DNA of 64,000 nucleotides from Tildeniella nuda ZEHNDER 1965/U140. GTDB lineage: Bacteria > Cyanobacteriota > Cyanobacteriia > Leptolyngbyales > Leptolyngbyaceae. Below the pieces are notes generated by a model that worked only from the letters and a program-made list of their open reading frames with translations, did not search any database and was not told the DNA's origin. The stretch is taken from assembly GCA_019358895.1 (NCBI GenBank), contig JAHHIG010000001.1, positions 434,001-498,000 on the forward strand. Direction: 5' to 3'. The position numbers and the translations under genes are program-made. How positions within the stretch are numbered: the first letter of the stretch is position 1; each line of letters opens with the position of its first letter. Of the stretch, positions 1 through 7,609 are shown piece after piece.

Positions 1-275
1 ACACCAAAGCGATCGCAGTTCCGTCGAATCAGGTTTGCCACATCGTCATCACGTTCGATCGCAGTAATGCGTCCCTGCGGACACAGCAACCCGGCTTCTA
101 CCGCGATCGTGCCCGTTCCCGAACCAATATCCCATAGGGTCGAATCGGCTTCTAGTCGCAAGGAAGACAGGATGAGCAGCCGCACTTCGCGTGGACTCAT
201 TGGAATACCGGGCAACCGCTCAAACAGATCGTCGGGTATGCCGGGAGTAACGTAAGACCAAAGGGGGGAAGGCAT
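1..275 (-). CDS. cbiT: precorrin-6B C15-methyltransferase (decarboxylating), CbiT type, 3' end cut by window
   Basis: The reverse strand from an ATG at 275 reads MPSPLWSYVTPGIPDD, then a class I SAM-methyltransferase core with the glycine-rich loop DIGSGTGTIAVEAG near residues 48-61 and the acidic ribose-binding residue in ITAIERD. The lead-in PGIPMSPREVR is typical of CbiT, or of the C-terminal half of CobL, which methylates C15 and decarboxylates the C12 acetate of precorrin-6B. Only 91 codons are inside the window; the rest lies to the left. The ORF starts at CbiT, so a CobE-CobT-like fusion upstream is not seen. cobN lies 7.3 kb away, so cobalamin genes are dispersed here. Confidence 0.85.
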   Translation of the reverse strand, partial: MPSPLWSYVTPGIPDDLFERLPGIPMSPREVRLLILSSLRLEADSTLWDIGSGTGTIAVEAGLLCPQGRITAIERDDDVANLIRRNCDRFG

Positions 276-506
276 GGGGAAGGGATAAAGGCTAAAGCAC
301 AGCGTTTGTCGTTGCTGCTGACAGCTTAGAGCGTGAACACTGTTGCCGAAGTTGTCGCGTTGGTGGTGCTTGAGCAAAAACAAACGGCTGTGGCTTGCCC
401 TTTGCATGAGTAGTGCGATGTCTCTTCCAAGCCTAGCGGATAACTCAAAACCCCGGTGTCCCAAACGTTACATCAGCAAAATTACATCAGCGCTGTCTCA
501 TCACCT

Positions 507-995
507 TTAAAAATCCGGTTTATGCAGCGATCGCTGCAATGCCCAAACGCCTGCTGCACTAATCGCACCACTCAGCAAACCGATACCAAGCTGATTGCGG
601 TTCTCCAGCAGACAAATGATGCCAATGACTCCCAGCACTGTGGCTAAGCCTTTCGCTATCGTTAGCATGCGCTGCATAGCGCTGTTCGCAGACACAACCC
701 GTTCCAGCAGATCGGCATCGTCGCCAAAGTGCGTGGATGTGGCGATCGTCTGTTCTAGCGATTGGTATTTCACCAAGTCAACCTGATAGTACGTGCCCAA
801 TTCATCATCACGCAGACTGGCAACTGAGTGCAATCCAAACCGCTTGGCATGAGCGATCGCGGCGCTAATTTGCTTTTTCGTCGCCATGGGACGCAGCGCT
901 TCAAACACCGATTCCCGATAAACACCTGACGTTGCCATCGTCAAAATCTGCTGGCTCAACTCTGGCACTGTTAATCGTCGCGTGATGACACTCAT
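507..995 (-). CDS. conserved hypothetical protein with C-terminal hydrophobic hairpin
   Basis: A protein of 162 aa if started at the ATG at 995, which has an AGGGAAGG stretch just upstream; an in-frame ATG at 1031 would add 12 residues without a clear ribosome binding site. The first 110 residues are soluble and helical, with charged stretches such as MATKKQISAAIAHAKRFG. The C-terminus holds two hydrophobic segments, roughly LATVLGVIGIICLL and GIGLLSGAISAAGVWAL, separated by ENRNQ, suggesting a membrane hairpin. I do not recognise the family. The neighbouring ybaK ends and starts on the same strand just upstream, so the two may be cotranscribed. Confidence 0.7.
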   Translation of the reverse strand: MSVITRRLTVPELSQQILTMATSGVYRESVFEALRPMATKKQISAAIAHAKRFGLHSVASLRDDELGTYYQVDLVKYQSLEQTIATSTHFGDDADLLERVVSANSAMQRMLTIAKGLATVLGVIGIICLLENRNQLGIGLLSGAISAAGVWALQRSLHKPDF

Positions 996-1050
996 GACCT
1001 TCCCTTCTGCCGCAGAACCCGTGATTATCATCGTAGTCTCGTACTAGAAA

Positions 1051-1527
1051 TTATGCTTTACTCTGTGAGATTGCGCCGATCGCGCCCTTAACGGCTTGCA
1101 AGTAGTCAGCCGGAGCGAGGAGAACTTGCAGCCCTCTCATGCCTGCGGAAATGGCGATCACATCAAAGACCTCAATGAGTTCATCAACATACACGGGATA
1201 GTCTTTTTTGCAGGCAAGGGCAGTGACCCCACCGCGCACGTAGCCAGTCAGCGATTGGACTTCTTTAAGAGGCACGGGTTGGGCGTTGCGATCGCCCGCC
1301 AGTTTTGCCAATGCTTTAAGGTCAAGCTGAGTATTGCCAGGAATCACCGCCAGACAAACACCCGTTCTATCACCCCGCACGACCAGCGTTTTAAACACCT
1401 GCTCTGGCGGTAGTCCCACTTTTTGAGCGACACTTTCGGCTGACAGGTCATCAGGGTTGACCTCGTACTCGCGCAGGGTGTAAGCAATGCCTAACGTATC
1501 TAAAAGACGAACAGCGTTAGTTTTCAT
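1051..1527 (-). CDS. ybaK: Cys-tRNA(Pro)/Cys-tRNA(Cys) deacylase YbaK/EbsC family
   Basis: 158 aa, the usual length for YbaK. The ATG at 1527 is preferred over a GTG one codon upstream. Family features are KTNAVRLLDTLGIAY at the N-terminus, the VFKTLVVRGD segment that supplies the conserved lysine, the AVIPGNTQLDLKALAKLAG block, and GYVRGGVTALACKK for the GG-x-(S/T)P-type loop. The family hydrolyses cysteine mischarged on tRNA-Pro in trans to prolyl-tRNA synthetase in the cytoplasm. The gene is divergent from the glycosidase at 1667 across a 139-bp spacer and lies 55 bp upstream of the membrane-protein gene on the same strand. Confidence 0.92.
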   Translation of the reverse strand: MKTNAVRLLDTLGIAYTLREYEVNPDDLSAESVAQKVGLPPEQVFKTLVVRGDRTGVCLAVIPGNTQLDLKALAKLAGDRNAQPVPLKEVQSLTGYVRGGVTALACKKDYPVYVDELIEVFDVIAISAGMRGLQVLLAPADYLQAVKGAIGAISQSKA

Positions 1528-1666
1528 CACAAATGACTCGTCATAGCAGATGATTAAAATCTGACAATCGGTTTCAAGATGGTGTCTTGACTCCAGGAAC
1601 GATCGTGTTCTGAATCTGAAGCGTATTGTGTCCCGAATCTAATCTCTGGTGCGATGGTGAACTGAC

Positions 1667-2602
1667 GTGAAAGCAATCTGGCTATGGAGCATCAGCGCGA
1701 TCGGGGTGGGAACGTTGGTTTGGGTCGTGCCTCGTTTGCTGTCTTCTGCACCTTCGCCGCTTTCGATCGCTAAAGTAACGCCTATCACCAAAGCGATACC
1801 TACAGCTACTGTGCCAGCGCCAACCATTGAATACAAGTCTTACACCCTAGCCGACAGCACCGTTTATACGTTGAAGATTCCAATGGAAAGCCCGTTTGTA
1901 GTGCTGCCTGCGGTGGTGGAGACGGTTGAGCTACCAGCCGCGATCGCCCAGCGTCAGAACGCGATCGCGGCTCTCAACGGCGGTTTTTTTGATCCTGACA
2001 ATCAGCAATCGACTGCCTACGTAGTGGTCAACGGCAAACTGGTAGCAGATCCGCGACAGAATGAACGCCTGATGCAGAACCCGAAGCTGACACCCTACTT
2101 AAGCAAAATTCTCAACCGCACCGAATTTCGGCAGTATCAGTGTGGCGATCGCCACCGCTACGACTTTGCTTTGCGTAACGATGCTGTCCCAGCGGGCTGT
2201 CAACTGATCCATGCGTTGGGTGGTGGTCCGCGTCTGCTGCCAACGCTAACCGCACAGCAAGAGGGGTTTACGGCTGAAGCGAATGGGATCGTCATACGCG
2301 ATGCGCTGGGAAGCAGCCAGCCCAATGCGAGAACGGCGATCGGAATCACGCGCGATCGCAGCCTGCTTTGGGTCATGGTGGCTCAAAAACCGGGTGTTGC
2401 GAGCGGGATGACGTTGCAAGTACTAGCGACATTTATGCAAACGCTGGATGTCGAGCAAGCAATGAATCTGGATGGCGGCAGTTCATCGTCGCTTTACTAC
2501 AATGCCAAAACGGTTTATGGCAAGCGTGATCAAGCAGGTCAGCCTGTCATGCGATCGGTTAAATCAGTCTTGCTGTTAAAGCGGGCTGTCGATCGCAAGT
2601 AG
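1667..2602 (+). CDS. phosphodiester glycosidase (NAGPA-domain) protein, membrane anchored or exported
   Basis: 311 aa from a GTG start; no ATG lies in frame before the hydrophobic segment. Residues 3-25 form an uncleaved signal anchor or signal peptide. The rest matches the NAGPA/phosphodiester glycosidase fold: AALNGGFFDPDNQQSTAYVV near 103-120, RTAIGITRDRSLLWVMV near 227-243 and the hallmark MNLDGGSSSSLYY near 270. Members hydrolyse GlcNAc-1-phosphodiester-type linkages, and bacterial ones are associated with exopolysaccharide turnover. The substrate here is unknown. The ribosome binding site before the GTG is weak, so the exact start is less sure than the gene itself. Confidence 0.85.
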   Translation: MKAIWLWSISAIGVGTLVWVVPRLLSSAPSPLSIAKVTPITKAIPTATVPAPTIEYKSYTLADSTVYTLKIPMESPFVVLPAVVETVELPAAIAQRQNAIAALNGGFFDPDNQQSTAYVVVNGKLVADPRQNERLMQNPKLTPYLSKILNRTEFRQYQCGDRHRYDFALRNDAVPAGCQLIHALGGGPRLLPTLTAQQEGFTAEANGIVIRDALGSSQPNARTAIGITRDRSLLWVMVAQKPGVASGMTLQVLATFMQTLDVEQAMNLDGGSSSSLYYNAKTVYGKRDQAGQPVMRSVKSVLLLKRAVDRK

Positions 2603-2682
2603 TGTGACTTGGATATGCAGACTGGCGCAAAAAATAGATTGGCGTAGAAAGAGTAGAAAGAGATGATGCAAGCTTGTACGGA

Positions 2683-2737
2683 CGAAGCATTCGGCAGTTA
2701 TCTGACTGAGTGACAACACTTTTGCCCGAATGCTTCG
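2683..2737. repeat. intergenic inverted repeat, 12-bp arms
   Basis: CGAAGCATTCGG at 2683-2694 is the exact reverse complement of CCGAATGCTTCG at 2726-2737, with a 31-bp spacer. It lies 80 bp after the NAGPA-domain gene in the 283-bp spacer before the LysR gene. No T-run follows, so a terminator is not supported. It looks like one of the dispersed palindromic intergenic elements common in cyanobacteria. Confidence 0.75.
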
Positions 2738-2885
2738 CCCCTGCCAAAGCTCGAACTATTTAACTCCTATCTCTAAGATGCTCCGCTCCGCTGAATCGAA
2801 TCACAACCATGAATGAATTCGATAGGAGCGGTGAGATTCTGTTTTTAAGTTTGAGACAATAAAAGAGATCAACTCGTGGTCTGCG

Positions 2886-3779
2886 ATGAACCTCAGCCAG
2901 CTCAAACTCTCCCAGCTCCGCATTTTAGTCGCCGTCGCAGAGGCTGGCAGTTTTAGCGAAGCGGCTTTGACGCTGCACATGTCTCAGTCGGCGGTGAGCT
3001 ATGCCATTGCTACCCTTGAAGACGAGTTAGGCATTGTTTTACTGACACGGGGTCGCTATGGCTCACAGATTACACCCGTTGGCGAACAAATTGTTGCTCG
3101 TGCCCGCGAGATGCTGCAACTGATGGACGACATCATCAAACAAGCCAATCTCGCCAAAGGGTTGGACGGCGGACATCTCCGAATCTCTACGTTTCGCAGT
3201 GCAGGAACGCACATTCTGCCCGATGTCTTAGCAGACTATTGTCAGCGTTATCCCGCGATCGCCATCGACATTCGCGAATATAACGATCGTCCCGAAGTTG
3301 AAGACGATCTCCGTAAAGGGCGATCGGAGCTTGGCATCACTTATCTACCTGTGGGGGCTGAGCTGAAAGCCTGGGAACTGATGCGTGACGAGTTTGTCGT
3401 GTTGTTTCCACCTGGATTCGAGTTAGCAAGTCCAAACATAGAGTGGGCAGCACTGATGCGCTACCCGTTGATTATGGCTCCGGTGAGCGATGGCTGTGAT
3501 GCGATGGTATATGCTCACTGCGCCACCTATGGCATTACCTTACACGCCACTTATCAGATTCGCTCAGACGCGACAATCGTCAATATGGTTGCGAAAGGAC
3601 TGGGGGCAGCGATCAGTCCGCGCCTAGCCGCAGAACCGATTCCTTCAGGCGTTAAAGTTTATAGTCTGCCTGTGCCATTGTTCAGAGTGATTAGCGTTGC
3701 CATTCTGGCAGAGGCACTGTTGCCGCCCGCTGCATTCGCTTTTCTGGAGCTGCTGAAGCGTACCATGAGCGTGAAGTAG
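2886..3779 (+). CDS. LysR-family transcriptional regulator
   Basis: 297 aa, the normal LTTR length, from an ATG. The winged HTH occupies residues 5-65, with LKLSQLRILVAVAEAGSFSE, the recognition helix MSQSAVSYAIATLEDELG, and the wing LLTRGRYGSQITPVG. A PBP-like effector domain follows from about residue 92 (LRISTFRSAGTHILPDVL). The protein should bind DNA as a dimer or tetramer and respond to a small ligand that cannot be inferred. No divergently transcribed partner, the usual LTTR target, adjoins it: the upstream neighbour is codirectional and the downstream stretch is repeats. Confidence 0.93.
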   Translation: MNLSQLKLSQLRILVAVAEAGSFSEAALTLHMSQSAVSYAIATLEDELGIVLLTRGRYGSQITPVGEQIVARAREMLQLMDDIIKQANLAKGLDGGHLRISTFRSAGTHILPDVLADYCQRYPAIAIDIREYNDRPEVEDDLRKGRSELGITYLPVGAELKAWELMRDEFVVLFPPGFELASPNIEWAALMRYPLIMAPVSDGCDAMVYAHCATYGITLHATYQIRSDATIVNMVAKGLGAAISPRLAAEPIPSGVKVYSLPVPLFRVISVAILAEALLPPAAFAFLELLKRTMSVK

Positions 3780-4049
3780 CGATAGCAGCAAGTCAAGGCG
3801 ATCGCATCAGCCTACTAAGCAGTAATGTGCCTTTGTCAAAGATCAAGAAAAAGCCTGGTTCTGGAAGCCTTATCAGGCAAGACCTTAATGATTGCTTGAG
3901 CCAAAGCTAAGTTGAGGCGGCGATCGCCCGCTTTGAGCGATTGCAGTGCTGAATGAGAAGCCACGATCGCACACACTGCGGGTTAGAGGCAACGTAGAGA
4001 GATGACGATCGCACAAAGGAAGAGCCAAACCTAACTGAGTGCAGTCCGA

Positions 4050-4406
4050 ATCTGACTTAGGATGATCCGAACGTCACTAAGTAACGTGACGATCGCGCAA
4101 AGCACGATCGCGACGTTACTAACTAAGATCCGCGTATTACAAAGGACGATCGCCGTGTTACTCACAAAGAGACTGATCGCACAAAGCATGATCGCGACGT
4201 TACTTATTAAAATCCGCGTGTTGCTTAGTACGATCGCGCCGTTACTAACGAAGAGGCTGATCGCACAAAGCATGATCGTCACGTTACTTACTGAGATGCG
4301 CGTGTGACTTACTACGATCGCGCTGCTACTCACAAAGAGACTGATCGCACAAAGCATGATCGTCACGTTACTTACTGAGATGCGCGTGTGGCTTAGTACG
4401 ATCGCA
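4050..4406. repeat. hierarchical tandem repeat, 84-bp period built from 42/21-bp subunits
   Basis: Copies begin at 4089, 4173, 4257 and 4341, exactly 84 bp apart. Three of them open with CTGATCGCACAAAGC(A)TGATCG. Each 84-mer divides into two 42-mers and four roughly 21-bp subunits of the type (A)CGATCGC-n-GTTACT, mixing HIP1-like GATCGC with CGTTACT. The period is a multiple of three, which keeps long frames open on both strands with a seven-residue periodicity. More degenerate copies reach to about 4050. The remainder of the 680-bp gene-free stretch 3780-4459 shows only scattered HIP1 sites. Confidence 0.9.
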
Positions 4407-4459
4407 ATGCATTGGTGTGTAATGGTGATTGTCGATCGCCTTGAGGCGCTGGCTTTAAC

Positions 4460-6634
4460 CTAGTGCCACGGTTGCCATGCTTTTTCGAGAATCTCAACGT
4501 CACCTGCTTTGATATCCGCTGCCCAATGGGTTTGTTCATCCTCTCGCCAGAACCGCAAGTCAACCGTTGCTTGACCGATCGTGAGTTGGTGCAGCGTAAT
4601 ATCAGGCAGCCATGCGGGAAGCTCTGGGTCAAGATATAACCGATGATTAGGCGCATCGGCTTGCAGTCCGAGCATGGCTTGCAACAAATGAAAGACCGAG
4701 CCTGCTGCCCAAGCTTGCGGCACATTCGCCTGAGCATACTGAATGGGAAACGCTCCTTTTTGTTGGGCAATGCCTGCGTAGACTTCTGGGAGACGGTAGT
4801 TCTCGAAATAACTGCCCGCTTCAGAAATCCCTCGTGCAATCCGAGCCGCTTCCGTTGCGAAACCGTAGCGTTTGCAGCCGAGGGCAATGATGCCATTGTC
4901 GTGTGCCCAGATGGAACCGAGATGGTAAGAATGTGGATTGAAGCTGGGGTGAGCCGCAGATAACGTGCGAATGCCCCAACCACTCCATAAATCTGGCTCC
5001 ATCAGTTGCTTCACCACACGGGCAGCATGTTCAGGGCTGGCAATGCCACTCCACAAACAGTGACCCGGATTGGAGGCGATCGTGCGTACAGGTTGTTTAT
5101 TCGCATCCAGCGCGTAGGCGTAGTACCCTAAGTCCTCACACCAGAACTGTTGCTCGAAGCGATCGCGCAACTCGATCGCTTTTTGCCGGAGTGAAACAGC
5201 GCGCTCCGGTTCTCCGATCGTGGTAAAAACTTCTGCCATCCGCATCCAGGCATCAAACACGTATCCCTGTAGCTCACAGAGGGCGATCGGTGCCTCAACG
5301 AGTGAACCGTCTGAGGAAACCATTGAATCGCCTGAGTCTTTCCAACCTTGATTCTCAATGCCTTGAGACGAGCGGGTTTTAAATTCTTGCAAGCCATCGC
5401 CATCTAAATCACCGTACTGATCAATCCAGTTTAGGCAACGAATCGCCACATCCCGGTACTCGTGCAGCAGTGCCTTGTCGCCCGTCCATTTCCAGGTCTC
5501 GTGCAGCACAATCAAATAGAGCGGGGTTGCGTCGGCAGTACCGTAGTAGGGCGTGTGCGGGATGCGATGGAAGTGAGCCAGTTCTCCAGTGCGGAGTTCG
5601 TGCAGCATTTTCCCCGGTTGAGCATCGCGCCAGTCATCGACTTCCGTGGCTTGATATTGGGCGAGTTTCTTTAGCGTGCCAAGCGCAAAGCTAGGACGCA
5701 CCAACATATTCTGGAGACTGACAATCAAACTATCACGCCCGAAGATTGTCACAAACCACGGGACACCTGCCGCCGGAAGCCAGATATCAGGGGCAAAATC
5801 GTGATCATACAGCCGCAATGCCCCCATATCTTCAAGAGATTGCTGATAGAGGCGATAAAGCTCTTCCTGAGCCGTTGTCACTTGAGTGGCAGTGTCAAAC
5901 CACTGTTGCTGCAACGCTACTGTCTCCGGTGCAAGCTCATAGCATTGAGAGGGAAACCTGTGCCCATCTTGTGCAGCCGTTTCCCCGGTGGGAGCACTAC
6001 CATCTGCACTGAGAAGATAATAGCTACAGGTATGCCACGTTTCTTTGGCAGCTAACTCAACCCCAAACGTGAGGCGACCATTCGCCACTCGCGGCGGTGA
6101 GGACTCGTTTCGTACTCGGTAGCTAAAGCGACGCTGAAAATCACGATTGTTGTACGTGGTGCTTAATTCACGATCGCGCTCATTCCAATCAGTCTCAATG
6201 TGTCCGCGTCGCACATAGTGATGTGCTTTGACCTCAAAGATATCGGCAAAATCCGATCGCAGGACAATTTCGAGATTGAACTTCACCGTAATCAGACCGT
6301 GGTTGATGATGTCAATGTCTTCGTGAATGCCATTACCCGCAACCCGGCTCAGCACCAGCTCTAACGTTCCTTGAGCGATCGTGGTTTCCTCGGTTTCAAT
6401 GGCAGGATTGGTGAGATAAACCCGCGCAGTCGCGTAACTCGTTGTACTTGCATTGAGTCGCGTCCAAGGTTGACCGTTGGCAAAAATGGCATAGTAGCTG
6501 ACGAACCGTGTGTCGTCTGCAAAAACCCCCAGTTCTCCGTCAGACGTGATTTGTCCGTCCTGCTGCGTCACCATAAAGGTATTGCCTTGATTGATGGTCA
6601 AGACAGGCGGACCGACGTTGACACGAAAAGGCAT
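4460..6634 (-). CDS. amylo-alpha-1,6-glucosidase / glycogen-debranching-type glycoside hydrolase
   Basis: 724 aa. The N-terminal 200 residues form the beta-rich domain found before bacterial debranching glucosidases (GDE N-terminal domain family; GELGVFADDTRFVSYYAIFANG). The rest is an (alpha/alpha)6 barrel with the motif PWFVTIFGRDSLIVSLQ near 285-305, KMLHELRTGELAHF, and DGDGLQEFKTRSSQGIENQG, which includes candidate catalytic acids. C-terminal HLGSIWAHDNGIIALG is also typical. The family cleaves alpha-1,6 or related glucosidic bonds in glycogen or oligosaccharides. There is no signal peptide, so it should be cytoplasmic. It stands apart from the glycogen run at 32-40 kb. Confidence 0.88.
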   Translation of the reverse strand: MPFRVNVGPPVLTINQGNTFMVTQQDGQITSDGELGVFADDTRFVSYYAIFANGQPWTRLNASTTSYATARVYLTNPAIETEETTIAQGTLELVLSRVAGNGIHEDIDIINHGLITVKFNLEIVLRSDFADIFEVKAHHYVRRGHIETDWNERDRELSTTYNNRDFQRRFSYRVRNESSPPRVANGRLTFGVELAAKETWHTCSYYLLSADGSAPTGETAAQDGHRFPSQCYELAPETVALQQQWFDTATQVTTAQEELYRLYQQSLEDMGALRLYDHDFAPDIWLPAAGVPWFVTIFGRDSLIVSLQNMLVRPSFALGTLKKLAQYQATEVDDWRDAQPGKMLHELRTGELAHFHRIPHTPYYGTADATPLYLIVLHETWKWTGDKALLHEYRDVAIRCLNWIDQYGDLDGDGLQEFKTRSSQGIENQGWKDSGDSMVSSDGSLVEAPIALCELQGYVFDAWMRMAEVFTTIGEPERAVSLRQKAIELRDRFEQQFWCEDLGYYAYALDANKQPVRTIASNPGHCLWSGIASPEHAARVVKQLMEPDLWSGWGIRTLSAAHPSFNPHSYHLGSIWAHDNGIIALGCKRYGFATEAARIARGISEAGSYFENYRLPEVYAGIAQQKGAFPIQYAQANVPQAWAAGSVFHLLQAMLGLQADAPNHRLYLDPELPAWLPDITLHQLTIGQATVDLRFWREDEQTHWAADIKAGDVEILEKAWQPWH

Positions 6635-6769
6635 ATACTCAACCTCACGTTGATTCTGAGGTCACTATACAGGGCAACGTTCTTGCTGTCGCCTGCTGTA
6701 AGTTCAGTCTAATCAGGCAAAAGCGTTAGCTCATTTGCCGTGAAATGAGGGCAAAACCTGAACGTTTGG

Positions 6770-7027
6770 CTAAGTCTTAGGTTCATTGACCAGATGCATC
6801 AACCCACATCGCAGTATGACAACAGTTTGAGTGCGTGACAAAGCAGCGCAAGCGATCGCTGACGTGCAGCTTGCCCAGGCATGATTGATATGAGACCTGA
6901 CCGTGCTTGCGGTCATGCTTAACTTAGCGCCAATTTTCTGATTGCTTTTGCCGATCGCCAGCAACTGTAAGAATTGCCGTTCGCGATCTGTCATCTCTGA
7001 GGTGCCCAAGCGCTGGAACACCTTCAC
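6770..7027 (-). pseudogene. LuxR-type HTH fragment, decayed
   Basis: An 85-codon frame from a GTG at 7027 gives a good LuxR/GerE HTH up to TVRSHINH (MTDRERQFLQLLAIGKSNQ, IGAKLSMTASTV). After that the family pattern continues in another frame as LGKLHVSDR and returns to the first frame as TQTVVILRCGLM. This is explained by loss of one base near 6877-6881 and a 19-bp insertion at about 6833-6851, which together restore the frame. No receiver or sensor domain lies upstream, because ssrA begins there. The fragment is probably a relic, although a small translated DNA-binding protein is not excluded. Confidence 0.6.
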
Positions 7028-7065
7028 ACCACAAGCACAAAGAGGTTTATCAGGATAGTAAGAAG

Positions 7066-7450
7066 TGGAGCTGACGGGAGTCGAACCCGTGTCCGCCCTG
7101 GGTATTGGTACATCGTTCGTTCACAGGCTTAGCTTCTCTAATCCTCGAAGCGGGAACCGTCCCTTATCCCGGACGGTGGGATTCTCTGATAATTTCTTAG
7201 CCAGAAAGCCTACCAGAGAAAGCTTCCTAGAGCATCCGTTGGGGGTTGTCTACCATACTTAACGGAGTCGTATGGCAGACGCTCGAACCAGTTAGAGGTT
7301 GTTAGGCAGCAACGAGTGCTTGCTTACGAGCAAAGGGTACAATGTTGTTCGCATGTACTGTGTTTGAGCCATTGATTTATGAGAGTTAGCTCGCTCTCAG
7401 CCTGAATCACACTGTATTGTTCGCCAAAACGTCGAAACCGTTGCAGCCCC
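7066..7450 (-). ncRNA. ssrA: transfer-messenger RNA (tmRNA)
   Basis: The reverse strand starts GGGGCTGCAACGGTTTCGACG at 7450, the standard tmRNA 5' end. It finishes with the T-arm GGGTTCGACTCCCGTCAGCTCC near 7067, whose last seven bases pair with the first seven (GGGGCTG/CAGCTCC, with a G-T pair). CCA is not encoded, because TT follows the discriminator region. The length is about 385 nt. The RNA rescues stalled ribosomes with SmpB. The mRNA-like part encodes ANNIVPFARKQALVAA, clearly of cyanobacterial type. It is a one-piece, not a permuted, tmRNA. Confidence 0.97.
7302..7352 (-). other. tmRNA proteolysis-tag reading frame
   Basis: Reverse-strand codons from GCG at 7352 to TAA at 7302 give the 16-residue tag ANNIVPFARKQALVAA. 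The start ANNIVPFAR is shared by cyanobacterial tags, and the hydrophobic LVAA end is the degron for ClpXP-type proteases. Confidence 0.93.
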
Positions 7451-7464
7451 ATAGTAGTTTATCC

Positions 7465-7470
7465 ATTATA
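7465..7470 (-). promoter_or_regulatory. candidate -10 box of ssrA
   Basis: On the reverse strand TATAAT lies 14 nt before the mature tmRNA 5' end at 7450. That spacing would give a primary transcript with a leader of about 7 nt, consistent with RNase P trimming of the 5' end. No convincing -35 box at 16-18 bp was found. Confidence 0.5.
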
Positions 7471-7533
7471 CACGCTCTTTAGAGATGTATGCTGTACAAC
7501 AATGAGCTTGACGACTCGTTGTAGCGGTAAATG

Positions 7534-7567
7534 CCTGACTCACCTGCAATCCTGACTCACCTGCAAT
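7534..7567. repeat. two perfect 17-bp direct repeats upstream of cobN
   Basis: CCTGACTCACCTGCAAT occurs at 7534-7550 and immediately again at 7551-7567, 43 bp before the cobN ATG. The two units abut exactly. This could be a slippage duplication or a pair of regulator sites; nothing in the window identifies a regulator. No cobalamin riboswitch core was recognised in the 159-bp spacer between ssrA and cobN. Confidence 0.8.
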
Positions 7568-7609
7568 AATGGTAGCCATTGCCCGCTATCGTTACTTGGC
7601 TAAACGCTG

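Noticed and set aside
4031-4366. 111-aa repeat protein on the reverse strand
   Set aside because: Both strands of the 84-bp repeat are open for the same arithmetic reason, and no ribosome binding site was seen; treated as a DNA repeat.
7451-7609. Cobalamin riboswitch before cobN
   Set aside because: No conserved B12-box or core elements could be seen, and the 159-bp spacer is mostly taken by the ssrA promoter and the 17-bp repeats.
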